From positions 1 through 37,398 of the forward strand of contig NZ_BBIO01000022.1 in NCBI RefSeq assembly GCF_000739695.1: DNA of 37,398 nt, in the 5' to 3' direction. The position numbers were made by a program, and so were the translations under genes. Shown in pieces: positions 1 to 9,210 of this stretch. Below the pieces are notes generated by a model that worked only from the letters and a program-made list of their open reading frames with translations, was not told the DNA's origin and made no database searches. Source of the stretch: Tepidicaulis marinus (GTDB lineage Bacteria > Pseudomonadota > Alphaproteobacteria > Parvibaculales > Parvibaculaceae). Every line of letters begins with the position of its first letter. Within the stretch, counting starts at the first letter, position 1.

Positions 1-624
1 GAGTTTCATTGCCAGATAACCTGCAAAGGAAATCGCCGAAATCAGCACCACCATCCACCAGATTTCGAACGGGTTGAGCGCGCCGTAAGGCCCATATCCC
101 TCATTCGGCAGAATTGGCAGCAACACCACCGTCATGAGGAGAAGTATGAGCCCCGCCTTCAGCTCCTTCTCGCTGATGGCGGCAAGTCCCCGGTGAAGCG
201 CCGGTTTGAAACTGAGCACCAGCGCGGTGAGCACGGCGGCGGGCGCGGCGATCGCCGCCTCGCCGATACCGGCCAGCGCACCGAAGAGAAAACTGAGAAC
301 ACCCGCGACAAGAGAGGTAATGCCCACATCTTCAAGGCGGCGCGTCTCTGCCCTATAACCGGCTGTGAGCACGATCATGATGCCGAGCAGCGCCAGGCCG
401 AAGGAGGCCGCGCCCCAGCTGCCGAAGCGTTCCGCCAGAAGCGCGGTAATACCGCCGGTAAGTGCCAGGAGCCCGTGCGTTCTAAAACCTGCAACGCGCC
501 GCCCCTCTCCCGCCTCGCGCCGCTCCCAGCCGCGCTCGGCGCCGATGAGAAGGCCGAGCGCCAAGGCAAACGCCAGCCGGTACAGTGTTTCGAGTTCCCC
601 GCTCAGCTCGGCAATGAAGTCCAT
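1..624 (-). CDS. MgtC/SapB family membrane protein with DUF4010 region (partial, C-terminus outside window)
   Basis: Reading leftward from ATG at 624 there is an open frame to the window edge (208 codons, no stop). The N-terminus has the MgtC/SapB signature: a hydrophobic segment ending LGLLIGAERGWERR, then a FRTHGLLALTGG stretch. The rest is a run of hydrophobic helices, and the last visible part (GPYGALNPFEIWWMVVLISAISF) matches the DUF4010 half of longer two-part relatives. MgtC-type proteins are inner-membrane proteins linked to magnesium and acid stress, but the DUF4010 fusion has no defined substrate. A GGACGGAGA stretch just before the ATG is a plausible ribosome site. The cyclase gene lies 27 nt upstream on the same strand, so the two may be co-transcribed. 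Family call is solid; function is open. Confidence 0.75.
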   Translation of the reverse strand, partial: MDFIAELSGELETLYRLAFALALGLLIGAERGWERREAGEGRRVAGFRTHGLLALTGGITALLAERFGSWGAASFGLALLGIMIVLTAGYRAETRRLEDVGITSLVAGVLSFLFGALAGIGEAAIAAPAAVLTALVLSFKPALHRGLAAISEKELKAGLILLLMTVVLLPILPNEGYGPYGALNPFEIWWMVVLISAISFAGYLAMKL

Positions 625-651
625 TCTCCGTCCTCTCGCGCCCCTACTGCG

Positions 652-1479
652 CTATTGCGCCGCCTCAGGGATCATCACAATCACCCGCACGGGCCCGCCG
701 GAACCTTTACCGATCTTCATCGGCAGCGCCATCACCACCGCGCCTTTCGGGGGCAGAAGATCGAGGTTGGTGAGATTTTCCAAGCCGGAAATATTATGCG
801 CGCCGGCAATCTGGTGGACGATGAAATCTTTCGACTGACCGTAATCGATGGAGGCGGTATCGACCCCGATCATTTTTGCGCCGCGTTCTTCAAGCAGCAG
901 CCGGGCGGCCGCTTCCCCGAAACTGGGAAAATGCAGCGCATCCGTGCGCCCGGGCCGGTCATCGCCGAGATAGGCTTTCACATCCGGCCAGCGCCGGCTC
1001 CAGCCGGTGCGCAAAAGCACGATAGCGCCTTCTTCAATCTTCCCATGCGCTGCCTCGAACGCCGTCACATCTTCCACCGTCAGGCGGTAGTCGGGATCTT
1101 CGTCCGCCTTATTCGATATATCGATCACCGCCGCCGGGCCGATGAGTTTTTCCGGCGCCACCTCATCGACGCTTTCCCCCGCCTCATGAAAATGGATCGG
1201 CGCATCGAGATGTGTGCCGCCATGTTCGGGCGAGCAGAAACTGTAAGCGGAATAGAACCAGCCGCCTTCCGTATGGCCGAAGCTGAGCACCTTGTGCTGA
1301 AAGCGGGTGGGCGCGTTCGGCCAGTAAATGGTGTCCTCATTATATGTATGAGTAAGATCAATCAGCTCTGCCTTTGCAATATCGATCTCCGCCGCGCGCG
1401 CCTGATCCGCCCCCTGGCCCGCCATGCCCGCAAGCAGCCCGGCTGTCAGGCATCCCAAAAACTTCCGTTTTATCGACAT
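652..1479 (-). CDS. Exported cyclase-family (kynurenine formamidase-like) metal hydrolase
   Basis: A 275-aa protein of the cyclase/kynurenine formamidase family (PF04199). Residues 86-97 carry HGGTHLDAPIHF, the metal-binding signature of the family, and there is a later GVDTASID segment. The frame stays open to 1566, but the ATG at 1479 is preferred because GGGGAG lies about 10 nt before it and because it begins a good Sec signal peptide (basic MSIKRK, hydrophobic core, cleavage near ARAA-E). Most characterised members are cytoplasmic amide or lactone hydrolases, so an exported copy is less usual. The substrate cannot be read from the sequence. Kynurenine formamidase itself is unlikely because no other tryptophan-catabolism gene is nearby. 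It is divergent from the thioesterase at 1647. Confidence 0.8.
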   Translation of the reverse strand: MSIKRKFLGCLTAGLLAGMAGQGADQARAAEIDIAKAELIDLTHTYNEDTIYWPNAPTRFQHKVLSFGHTEGGWFYSAYSFCSPEHGGTHLDAPIHFHEAGESVDEVAPEKLIGPAAVIDISNKADEDPDYRLTVEDVTAFEAAHGKIEEGAIVLLRTGWSRRWPDVKAYLGDDRPGRTDALHFPSFGEAAARLLLEERGAKMIGVDTASIDYGQSKDFIVHQIAGAHNISGLENLTNLDLLPPKGAVVMALPMKIGKGSGGPVRVIVMIPEAAQ

Positions 1480-1646
1480 ATCCCGTTTTCTCCCCATAAA
1501 CCTGGATTTCAGCATAGGCGCTTTGCCGGGCGGGGCAATGGCCCTGCCGCTTTGTATGGGCTGCAACTTGCGGGCGGGCGCAAAGATGTATAGCTAGACG
1601 CCCTATCCAACCGGTCAAAATAGATAAGCTGTGCAGATAAACCGCC

Positions 1647-2459
1647 ATGAGTAACGCCGAGCATCTTTTCGAGCTGCAATCGACCCATAATCCGCACCGG
1701 CATTATCTTCCCGTGGAAGAAAAGCTGAGCGTCGGCCCGCCCGGAAATCTTTTTCTTTTCGGCGGCGTGGGCCTTGCCTCCTCCATCACGGCCATGGAGC
1801 GCACAACCGGCCGGCCCACGATCTGGGCGACGGCACAATATCTTTCCTATGCAAGGCCAGGCGAGATCGTCGATCTCGATGTGCTGGTGCCCGTCCATGG
1901 CAAATACAACACCCAGGCCCGTGTCGTTGGCCATGTGGGTGACCGGGAAATCTTCACGGTCAATGCGGCGCTCGGCGCGCGCCCGAGCGAGATTTCCGCG
2001 CAATGGGCGACGATGCCCGAGGTTGCCCGGCCCGAAGACTGCCCGCCGGTCGACCATTGGCAGGAAGACCGCGCCGACCTTCACGGGCGCATCGATGTGC
2101 GCGTCGTCAAGGGCCGCTATGGCGCGGCGCGCAAGGAAGGCGGGTTTTCCGAAGACGGGCATGTGGTGCTCTGGGCGAAAATGCGCGAGGGCCTGCCGAT
2201 CAATTCAAGCGCGCTCGCGGTGATCGCCGATTTCGTGCCCTCCGCCATCGGCAATGCAATCGGCAAAGATGCGGGCGGCAACAGTCTCGACAATACGATT
2301 CGCATCCGCGAAGTGGTGCCGACGGATTGGGTGCTCTGCGATATCCGCATTCACGGCGTGCATGGCGGTTTTGCCCATGGGCGCATGCATATCTTCGCCG
2401 AAGACGGTACGCTGATGGCGAGCGCCAGCCAGTCCGTCATCCTGCGTATCCGCGAGTAG
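1647..2459 (+). CDS. TesB-like acyl-CoA thioesterase family protein
   Basis: A 270-aa protein with the two-hotdog layout of TesB-like (4HBT_3) thioesterases. The first hotdog has FLFGGVGLASSITAMERTTGRP (helix with its entrance), followed by WATAQYLSYARPGEIVDLDV. The second hotdog ends in DWVLCDIRIHGVHGGFAHGRMHIFAEDGTLMASASQ, the typical last strands. Such enzymes hydrolyse acyl-CoA esters in the cytoplasm to free acid and CoA; chain length is not predictable here. The start is the first ATG of the frame, with only a weak AGATAAA before it. A second, unlinked member of the family lies at 17146-17943. Confidence 0.78.
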   Translation: MSNAEHLFELQSTHNPHRHYLPVEEKLSVGPPGNLFLFGGVGLASSITAMERTTGRPTIWATAQYLSYARPGEIVDLDVLVPVHGKYNTQARVVGHVGDREIFTVNAALGARPSEISAQWATMPEVARPEDCPPVDHWQEDRADLHGRIDVRVVKGRYGAARKEGGFSEDGHVVLWAKMREGLPINSSALAVIADFVPSAIGNAIGKDAGGNSLDNTIRIREVVPTDWVLCDIRIHGVHGGFAHGRMHIFAEDGTLMASASQSVILRIRE

Positions 2460-2642
2460 AGGCGCCGCTTTCCCTGCGGCATCCAGCATATACCCGTCCC
2501 GCCCGGAAGGGGCTGGGCCGGGACCGGCAGTCACGTTATAAAGGGCGCCGAAACGGGAGGCCGGGCCCCTGGCGCCCGGACTTTGGGGGAGAAGGCCTTA
2601 GGCGAGAAAAGGCCCGCCGAAATTCTGACAAGGGACCATCTT

Positions 2643-4163
2643 GTGACCGATGACCGCCTGAACAAAGACCTCGACCGCATGCTCACGCCGCTGGACGAGG
2701 CATTGGACGCGCGCGCGCGTAAATTCGCGGCCCCCGGCCTTGCCCTGCTCTTCCTTGTCGCCGTCGTGCTCTTTGCCAATGCCGTCGTGCAAGACGACAT
2801 ACCCTTACGCTTCTTCGTTATCGCAGCCGGTGTCATCGGCGGTTATATGGCGCTGAATATCGGCGCGAACGATGTCGCCAACAATATGGGACCGGCGGTC
2901 GGCGGGCGGGCGCTGACCATGACGGCCGCCCTCATTATCGCCGCGATCTGCGAAGCCGCCGGCGCGGTGCTGGCCGGCGGGGATGTCGTTTCCACCATTT
3001 CCAAAGGCATTATTGCCCCGCCCAATGCCGACAACACGCTCGACTTCGTTTTGATGATGATGGCCGCGCTGCTTTCGGCGGCGATGTGGATCCACCTTGC
3101 CACTTTCTTCAACGCGCCCGTCTCCACCACACACTCCATTGTGGGCGGTGTGCTCGGCGCAGGCGTCACGGCGGCAGGCTTTCAGATCGTCAATTGGGGC
3201 ACGATGAGCGCCATTGCCGCAAGCTGGGTCGTCTCCCCGGTGCTGGGCGGGCTCATTGCGGCGGGGATGCTCGGCCTCATCAAATGGACCGTGCTTTTCC
3301 GCGAGGACCGTGTGGAAGCCGCGCGGCGCTGGGTGCCCTTCTTCATTGCCATTATGGTGGGCGTCTTTGCGGCCTATATGGCGCAAAAAGGCTTCAAGCG
3401 GATCTGGCATCCGTCGGGCGCGACCATCGCCGCCGTCTCCGCCGCCAGTTTCTTTGCCGCCTGGGCGATTTCCATTCCCTGGATCCGCATGCGCGCGCGC
3501 CAGATCGAGAACAAGCGCAAACAGGTGACAAGCCTTTTCGATCTGCCGCTGATTTTAAGCGCAGGTCTCCTTTCCTTTGCCCATGGGGCAAATGACGTGG
3601 CCAACGCCGTGGGGCCGCTCGCCGCCATCGTCTCGGTTGCGACGCCGGGTCTTGGCGGGGTACAGACTGAGGTCGGTATTCCCTTCTGGGTGCTGCTCAT
3701 CGGCTCGACCGGCATTGCCGCGGGCCTGGCGCTTTTCGGCCCGCGCCTTATCCAGACCGTGGGTAAGAAGATCACGCGCATGGATATGGTGCGCGCTTAC
3801 TGCGTGGCGCTTGCCGCGGGCACTACTGTGCTCATCGCCTCCGCGTTCGGCCTGCCGGTCAGCTCCACCCATATCGCGATCGGGGGCATTTTCGGCGTCG
3901 GGTTCCTGCGCGAGTTTCTGATCAACCGCGACATCAAACGCTCCACGGTGATCGGCAGCAAGGAGCCGAAACCGGCAAACTGGCCCGGAAAACTCAACAA
4001 GACACCGGAACAGGCGCTCAAACGCGCGCGCAAAAGAGAAAAGCGCCGCCTGGTGCGCCGGCGTCATATGTACGGGATTGCCGCTGCCTGGGTGATCACG
4101 GTGCCCGCCGCCGGCCTTCTGGCAGGCGGCATCTATCTCTGCTTCCGCCTCGTCTTCGAATAG
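2643..4163 (+). CDS. PiT-family inorganic phosphate permease
   Basis: A 506-aa polytopic inner-membrane protein of the PHO4/PiT family, which imports phosphate by cation symport. Both copies of the family's internal signature are present: GANDVANNMGPAVGG near residue 74 and HGANDVANAVGP near residue 315. The second half has the matching SSTH motif (LPVSSTHIAIGGIFG), and the first has APVSTTHSIVGGVLG. The C-terminal part contains a basic cytoplasmic stretch (KRARKREKRRLVRRR) before the last helix. The start is uncertain: GTG at 2643 has AAGGGA 7 nt upstream and is preferred over TTG at 2583 or ATG at 2679. No DUF47 partner gene is adjacent, unlike many PiT loci. It is convergent with the Nudix gene. 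Confidence 0.88.
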   Translation: MTDDRLNKDLDRMLTPLDEALDARARKFAAPGLALLFLVAVVLFANAVVQDDIPLRFFVIAAGVIGGYMALNIGANDVANNMGPAVGGRALTMTAALIIAAICEAAGAVLAGGDVVSTISKGIIAPPNADNTLDFVLMMMAALLSAAMWIHLATFFNAPVSTTHSIVGGVLGAGVTAAGFQIVNWGTMSAIAASWVVSPVLGGLIAAGMLGLIKWTVLFREDRVEAARRWVPFFIAIMVGVFAAYMAQKGFKRIWHPSGATIAAVSAASFFAAWAISIPWIRMRARQIENKRKQVTSLFDLPLILSAGLLSFAHGANDVANAVGPLAAIVSVATPGLGGVQTEVGIPFWVLLIGSTGIAAGLALFGPRLIQTVGKKITRMDMVRAYCVALAAGTTVLIASAFGLPVSSTHIAIGGIFGVGFLREFLINRDIKRSTVIGSKEPKPANWPGKLNKTPEQALKRARKREKRRLVRRRHMYGIAAAWVITVPAAGLLAGGIYLCFRLVFE

Positions 4164-4213
4164 GCCTTGCAGGAGAAACACGCCCTGAGACCCGGCTGCC
4201 CGCTGCCCGGCCT

Positions 4214-4675
4214 CTAACCGGCATCCACGCTTTGCAGAGAAACAATGGCGCGCGCCGCATCGACATAGCGCTCGTCATCGACAAGGGCGGTCAGTTCTTC
4301 CAGCGTCACCCAATGCCGGTGCCGCCCGCCCTGGTCCGGCCACTTGTCTTCCTGATAAGCCACGCGCATGGGGAACAAGCAAAGCTGCCCTTCGCACTGG
4401 GTGCCCTTGCGCACCAACGGAACATCGAAGCAGACAAGCGCGTCCTCCATGACCTGCCCGACCACGCCGGCTTCCTCGAACGCTTCACGCGCGGCAGCTT
4501 CCGCACCTTGCTCGCCCTTTTCGATATGGCCTTTGGGGAAAATCCAACGCCCGCTCGAACTGGTGATCAGCAGAAAAAGCACATGCCCTTCCCTTACCGC
4601 ATAAGGCACGGCGCCTGCCTGGCGCAGACGCCCGGCGCCATCCGCCTGCGTCTTTGCGTTTTCCTGCAAATCCAT
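4214..4675 (-). CDS. Nudix hydrolase
   Basis: A 153-aa single-domain Nudix protein. The Nudix box is complete (G-x5-E-x7-REUxEExGU), beginning at GHIEKGE and ending at REAFEEAGVV, and it is preceded by RWIFPKGH. The PKGHIEKGE form resembles the diphosphoinositol-polyphosphate/Ap4A branch of the superfamily, but substrate assignment inside Nudix proteins is unreliable. The enzyme would hydrolyse a nucleoside-diphosphate-X or similar pyrophosphate with Mg2+. The frame opens with GTG ATG; the ATG at 4675 is chosen because GAGG lies 5 nt upstream. The tspO-like gene ends 141 nt upstream on the same strand. Confidence 0.85.
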   Translation of the reverse strand: MDLQENAKTQADGAGRLRQAGAVPYAVREGHVLFLLITSSSGRWIFPKGHIEKGEQGAEAAAREAFEEAGVVGQVMEDALVCFDVPLVRKGTQCEGQLCLFPMRVAYQEDKWPDQGGRHRHWVTLEELTALVDDERYVDAARAIVSLQSVDAG

Positions 4676-4816
4676 CACTTCCTCACTCTGGAGCCCGCTT
4701 GAGGCTCGCTTACGGGGCGAATCACTTATCTGCGGGCAATGCCCTTTTTTGCTTTATGAGTGCCGCCGCCCCAAGCCCCGCCTTGCATTTCCGGCCACAG
4801 ATAAGCTGCTGCCGCT

Positions 4817-5323
4817 TCAATTCAAAAACACAATCGAGGCATTAAGCAGTGTAGCATAAGCGGTCCAGAGCAAATACGGTACGAAGAGCGCCCCGGCGAC
4901 GCGGTCGATCCGCCAGAAGGCGCGCATGGTCAGCGTAATGAGCACCAGCAAGAGCACGATTTCGGCCAGCGCCCATCCGGGCGCGCGCAAACCGAAGAAA
5001 ATCGCGCTCCAGCCGAGATTGGCGGCAAGCTGCCCGTAAAAGAGGGCGAGCGCCGCCCCGCGCCCTGCCGCCTCCATCCGCCAGACACGCCAGGCGGCAA
5101 GCGCCATCATCAAATAAAGCGCCGACCAGACGGGCGCGAAGACCCAGTCGGGCGGATTGAAGGACGGCCTTTCCAGCGTCTGATACCAGCTGGAGACGCT
5201 CGATGCCGTCATCATGCCGCCCAGCGCCGAGACGAGCACGACGGAGGCGAGGAAAAGCGCAAAGCCCGCAAGGCTCCGGCCGAGGCTCAACTGTCTGCGT
5301 GCGGCCTTTTCCATTGTGCTCAT
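4817..5323 (-). CDS. tspO: TspO/MBR family tryptophan-rich sensory protein
   Basis: A 168-aa, five-helix membrane protein. The family motifs are clear: WYQTLERPSFNPPDWVFAPVW between helices 1 and 2, LFYGQLAANLGWSAIFF in helix 3, and PYLLWTAYATLLNASI in the last helix. TspO proteins bind porphyrins and are linked to tetrapyrrole and stress physiology; the alphaproteobacterial example in Rhodobacter modulates pigment gene expression. Two starts compete, ATG at 5323 and ATG at 5314, because GGGGAG and GGAGG lie just before them. The first is reported. It is divergent from the TetR gene at 5505. Confidence 0.9.
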   Translation of the reverse strand: MSTMEKAARRQLSLGRSLAGFALFLASVVLVSALGGMMTASSVSSWYQTLERPSFNPPDWVFAPVWSALYLMMALAAWRVWRMEAAGRGAALALFYGQLAANLGWSAIFFGLRAPGWALAEIVLLLVLITLTMRAFWRIDRVAGALFVPYLLWTAYATLLNASIVFLN

Positions 5324-5463
5324 CCCTCCGCTCCCCTTTTTCCGCCGCCATGACAGGCAGGCGCTGCGTCATATCCCCTCACAAGTTAGACGTATTGGCC
5401 CGCGCGTCCAGAGGCGGCGCGCCTTGCATTTTTGCGCGTCTTTCCGGCCTTTTCTTTCCAGAA

Positions 5464-5479
5464 GATAGTTGCCACTATC
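5464..5479. promoter_or_regulatory. Inverted repeat upstream of TetR gene, candidate operator
   Basis: GATAGT-TGCC-ACTATC is a perfect 6-bp inverted repeat with a 4-nt spacer, ending 25 nt before the ATG of the TetR-family gene at 5505, in the region divergent from tspO. TetR-family proteins usually bind such short dyads near their own promoter, so autoregulation is the simplest reading. The arms are short and chance occurrence is possible. Confidence 0.4.
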
Positions 5480-5504
5480 AGGCACCTGAAAAACGAGAGT
5501 TGCC

Positions 5505-6116
5505 ATGAGTCCCGCCGGCCCAATCAAAAAGAAAAGAACGCAGATTCTGGACGCCGCCGCGCATCTTTTTGCAACGCAGGGCTATTCCGGCACGAGCGTG
5601 GAAGAAATCGCCCGCCTCGCCAAAGTGGCAAAGCCCACGGTTTATAGTCATTTCGAGGGCAAGCGCGACGTGCTCGAAGCCTTGCTTCAAGCGCGCACGG
5701 AAGAAATGACGACCTATTTCAGCCAGCTTGAAATCAAGGGCGAGAGCCCGGAGAAGGTCGTGACCGCCATTATCGAGGTGATGGCGGACGTGCTCTCGCG
5801 CGAGGAAACGATCGGCATTTACCGCATGCTTGCCGTGGAAGGCGCGCGCGACCCGGAACTTGCCAAGGCCTATCTCGCCAAGGCGGAAAATTCCGTCGAG
5901 GTATGGATCGAAAGCTATCTCGCCAAACAGGCAAAAGCCGGGCAATTGCGCATCGAAGATCCGGCCTGGGCGACCTACACGCTCTTGCAGATGACCAAGG
6001 GCAAACTGATGTTCAAACCGCTATTCGGCCTCGCCAAGCCGCCGAGCAAGCGGGAGGTGAACAAGCATGTGCGCCAATGCGTCGCCTTCTTCCTCGATAT
6101 CTGGAAAGTCAGATAG
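5505..6116 (+). CDS. TetR/AcrR family transcriptional regulator
   Basis: A 203-aa one-component repressor. Residues 8-55 form the TetR DNA-binding domain: [19 protein letters not shown], then [27 protein letters not shown], with the expected T/Y recognition helix. The C-terminal part is an all-helical ligand domain with no diagnostic motif (it contains [21 protein letters not shown], a pattern common in TetR proteins with a C-terminal TetR_C_7-like domain). It is convergent with the RND pump gene and overlaps its 3' end by 8 bp. It is therefore not in the pump operon but sits directly beside it. Effector unknown. Confidence 0.85.
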   Translation: MSPAGPIKKKRTQILDAAAHLFATQGYSGTSVEEIARLAKVAKPTVYSHFEGKRDVLEALLQARTEEMTTYFSQLEIKGESPEKVVTAIIEVMADVLSREETIGIYRMLAVEGARDPELAKAYLAKAENSVEVWIESYLAKQAKAGQLRIEDPAWATYTLLQMTKGKLMFKPLFGLAKPPSKREVNKHVRQCVAFFLDIWKVR

Positions 6117-9100
6117 TCTCTTTCGCCCGTTTCCGGCTGACCAATGTGAAAAGCCAGGGCACGAAGAGCGTCGCGATGAAAGTCGAGGCGAGCATGCCGC
6201 CGATGACGCCGGTGCCGATGGAATGACGGCTGGCAGCCCCCGCTCCGCTTGAAACGGCCAGCGGCACCACCCCCAGCACAAAGGCGAGCGAGGTCATGAC
6301 GATAGGCCGGAAACGCAGGCGCGCGCCTTCGATGGCCGCTTCCACAAGGTCCATACCTTCCTTCGATTTCATATGGGCGAATTCGACGATCAGAATGGCG
6401 TTCTTCGCCGAAAGCCCGATCAGCGTCACCAGGCCGATCTGGAAATAAACGTCATTATTCAGCCCGCGCAGCCAGACCGCGAGAATGGCGCCGAAAATCG
6501 CAAAGGGCACGGCAAGCACGACGGCAAGCGGCAGCGACCAGCGCTCGTAAAGCGCGGCCAGAATGAGAAAGACCATGAGAAGGCCCATGGCGAAGGCGAG
6601 AAAAGAGGAAGAGCCCACCATCTTTTCCTGATAGGCCGAGCCCGTCCAGGCAATGGAGAAATTGCCGGTGATGACTTCCGCTGCCACTTCATCGATGGCC
6701 GCCAGCGCTTCGCCGGAAGAATACCCTGGGGCGGGCGACCCCAGCACTTTGGCAGCCGGGAAGATGTTGAAGCGGTCGAGCTGCGAGACGCCGGCAATGC
6801 GTTCGGCTTTGACAAGTTCGTTGACCGGGATCATCTCGCCGCTTCCCGAGCGCACGAAGACCTGTTTCAGATCTTCCGCGCGCTGGCGGAAGGCCGTTTC
6901 CGATTGCAGATTGACCTTGAAGGTGCGCCCGTAAAGGGTGAAATCGTTCACATAGAGCGAGCCCACGGTGCTTTGCAGTGTCTCGAAGATCAGCGTCAGC
7001 GGCACACCGAGCGCTTTTGCTTTCTCCCGGTCGACGTCCAGCCGGTATTGCGGCACATCGGCGGAAAAGGTCGTCGCAACCTTGGCAAGCTCCGGGCGCT
7101 CATTCGCCTTTTCGACGAAGCGGTTCGCCATTTCCTGCAAACGCTCGAGGCCGCCGCCGGAGCGGTCCTGCACGTAAAGCTCGAAGCCGCCGGTCGTGCT
7201 CATGCCGCGAATGGGCGGCGGGTTGAGCGCGAAGATCGAGGCGTCCTTGATGTCGCTCATGAGCCCGACGAGACGGGGCGCAAGTTCCTCCGCCCCCTCG
7301 CCCGCGTCCGTGCGCTCGGACCAGTCTTTTAGGGTGACGAAGGAAACGAGACTGTCGGTCTTTTGCCCGCCTGCCGTCACATCGAAACCGGCAAAGGTCG
7401 TCACTTCATCGATTTCCCGCTGCGCCATAAGCCGCTCCGTCGCGCTGTTGGCGACCTTGATCGTGCGGTCGAGAGAGGCAGCGGGCGGCAGCGAACCCAG
7501 AACGAAAACATAACCCTGGTCTTCATTGGGAACGAGACTGCCGGGTACGCGCCAGAAAAGCGCCAGGGTCAGCCCCGCCACGACGCAAAATCCGATGGCC
7601 GCAATCACCTGCCGGTTGAGAAGCCAGGCGACACCGCGCGTATAAGCTTCGGTCAGTCTGTCAAAAGCGTCATTGAATTTATGAAAGAGCGGGTGCCCTG
7701 CCGTTTCATCCGCCGCGAGCAAAGCGCAGAGCGTCGGCGTCAAGGTCAGCGCGACGAAGCCGGAAATCGCGACGGAGACGGCGATGGTGATCGCAAATTG
7801 CTGATACATGCCCCCCGTCAGCCCGCCCATGAAGCCGACCGGCACAAAGACCGCGCAAAGCACGAGCACGATGGCGATGACGGGGCCCGACACTTCCTTC
7901 ATCGCCTTGATCGCCGCCTCGCGCGGGCTCAGCTTTTCGGTGCGCAGAATGCGCTCGAAATTTTCCAGCACCACGATCGCATCATCCACCACGATGCCGA
8001 TGGCGAGCACCATGCCGAAGAGCGTCAGAAGGTTGATGGAAAATCCGAGCAGATACATGCCCGCAAAGGTGCCGATAATGGAAACGGGAATGGCGAGCAG
8101 CGGAATGATCGTCGCGCGCACGCTTTGCAGGAATAGAAAGACCACCGCAATGACGAGGACGATGGCCTCGATCAAGGTCATGATCACTTCCTGGATGGAA
8201 ACTTCCACAAATTTCGTCGTGTCGAAGGGCACGGCAAAAGAGAGCCCTTCGGGGAAGTTGGCCGAAAGCGCATCCATGCGCGCATTGACCGCGCCTGCCA
8301 CATCGAGCGCGTTGGCGCCGGGTTGCATGAAAATGCCGATGGCAACGGAGGGCTTGCCGTTATAGGTCGCCTGAAAGGAATAGTCCTGCGCGCCAAGCTC
8401 GATGCGGGCGACGTCTTTAAGGCGCAAGGCTGCGCCCGTTTCATCGGAACGCAGAATGATATTGCCGAAGGCCTCGGGCGTCGTGAGGCGCGAGGGCGTG
8501 ATCACCGAATAGGTGAATTCTATCTCGCTCGATACGGGCTCGGCGCCGAAGCGCCCGGCGGCGAACTGCGCATTCTGCTCGCGGATGGCGGCGGCGACAT
8601 CGGTCGGCGTCAGCTCGAAACGCGCCAGAATATCCGGGCGCAGCCAGATGCGCATCGAATAGTCCTTGGCGCCGAAAAGGCGCACGTCGCCTACGCCCGG
8701 TACGCGCTTCAAATCATCCACCACATTGAGCAGCGCATAGTTGGAAATGAAGATCGGGTCATGCCCCTCGTTCGAGGAGGACATGGTGATCACTTCCAAA
8801 ATGGAGCTCGAACGTTTATCGACGCGCACCGCCTGGCGGCGCACTTCTTCGGGCAGGGTCGTCAGCGCGCGCTGCACGCGGTTATTCACATCGATGGTCG
8901 CCTGATCTGGATCGGTGCCGACTTCGAAGGTGATGGTGATGGAAAGATTGCCCGCGCTCGAACTTGTCGAAGACATATAGAGCATGCCTTCAACGCCGTT
9001 GATCTGCTGCTCGAGGGGCGCGGCCACGGTTTCGGCAATGACGCCGGCGCTTGCGCCCGGATAGCTCGCGGAGACCACGATCTGCGGCGGCACGATATTC

Positions 9101-9210
9101 GGGTATTGCTCGATGGGCAGCACGCGCATGGCCAGAAGCCCGACCAGCACGATGATGATGGAGAGGACGGAGGCAAAGACGGGACGGTCGATAAAAAATC
9201 GGGCGATCAT
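6109..9210 (-). CDS. RND multidrug efflux permease (HAE-1/AcrB-MexB type)
   Basis: A 1033-aa inner-membrane proton antiporter of normal family length. It starts [15 protein letters not shown], typical of AcrB relatives. The proton-relay aspartates are present in helix 4 (GIVVDD, residues 409-410), with the expected partner lysine in the later [16 protein letters not shown] segment. Large periplasmic porter loops follow helices 1 and 7. It would form a trimer exporting hydrophobic drugs, bile-salt-like compounds or solvents with its adaptor. Its ATG overlaps the adaptor's stop by 4 bp, so the two are translationally coupled. No TolC/OprM-type outer-membrane channel is in the window, so the channel must come from elsewhere. 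Confidence 0.95.
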   Translation of the reverse strand: MIARFFIDRPVFASVLSIIIVLVGLLAMRVLPIEQYPNIVPPQIVVSASYPGASAGVIAETVAAPLEQQINGVEGMLYMSSTSSSAGNLSITITFEVGTDPDQATIDVNNRVQRALTTLPEEVRRQAVRVDKRSSSILEVITMSSSNEGHDPIFISNYALLNVVDDLKRVPGVGDVRLFGAKDYSMRIWLRPDILARFELTPTDVAAAIREQNAQFAAGRFGAEPVSSEIEFTYSVITPSRLTTPEAFGNIILRSDETGAALRLKDVARIELGAQDYSFQATYNGKPSVAIGIFMQPGANALDVAGAVNARMDALSANFPEGLSFAVPFDTTKFVEVSIQEVIMTLIEAIVLVIAVVFLFLQSVRATIIPLLAIPVSIIGTFAGMYLLGFSINLLTLFGMVLAIGIVVDDAIVVLENFERILRTEKLSPREAAIKAMKEVSGPVIAIVLVLCAVFVPVGFMGGLTGGMYQQFAITIAVSVAISGFVALTLTPTLCALLAADETAGHPLFHKFNDAFDRLTEAYTRGVAWLLNRQVIAAIGFCVVAGLTLALFWRVPGSLVPNEDQGYVFVLGSLPPAASLDRTIKVANSATERLMAQREIDEVTTFAGFDVTAGGQKTDSLVSFVTLKDWSERTDAGEGAEELAPRLVGLMSDIKDASIFALNPPPIRGMSTTGGFELYVQDRSGGGLERLQEMANRFVEKANERPELAKVATTFSADVPQYRLDVDREKAKALGVPLTLIFETLQSTVGSLYVNDFTLYGRTFKVNLQSETAFRQRAEDLKQVFVRSGSGEMIPVNELVKAERIAGVSQLDRFNIFPAAKVLGSPAPGYSSGEALAAIDEVAAEVITGNFSIAWTGSAYQEKMVGSSSFLAFAMGLLMVFLILAALYERWSLPLAVVLAVPFAIFGAILAVWLRGLNNDVYFQIGLVTLIGLSAKNAILIVEFAHMKSKEGMDLVEAAIEGARLRFRPIVMTSLAFVLGVVPLAVSSGAGAASRHSIGTGVIGGMLASTFIATLFVPWLFTLVSRKRAKETI

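Noticed and set aside
193-1593. 466-codon plus-strand open frame across the MgtC-like and cyclase genes
   Set aside because: It spans two conserved minus-strand genes and the gap between them, and has no domain.
2583-2642. N-terminal extension of the phosphate permease from TTG 2583
   Set aside because: GTG 2643 has a better-spaced ribosome site and the extra 20 residues do not resemble the family.
4164-4213. Terminator between the convergent phosphate permease and Nudix genes
   Set aside because: No stem with a following T-run is seen in these 50 nt.
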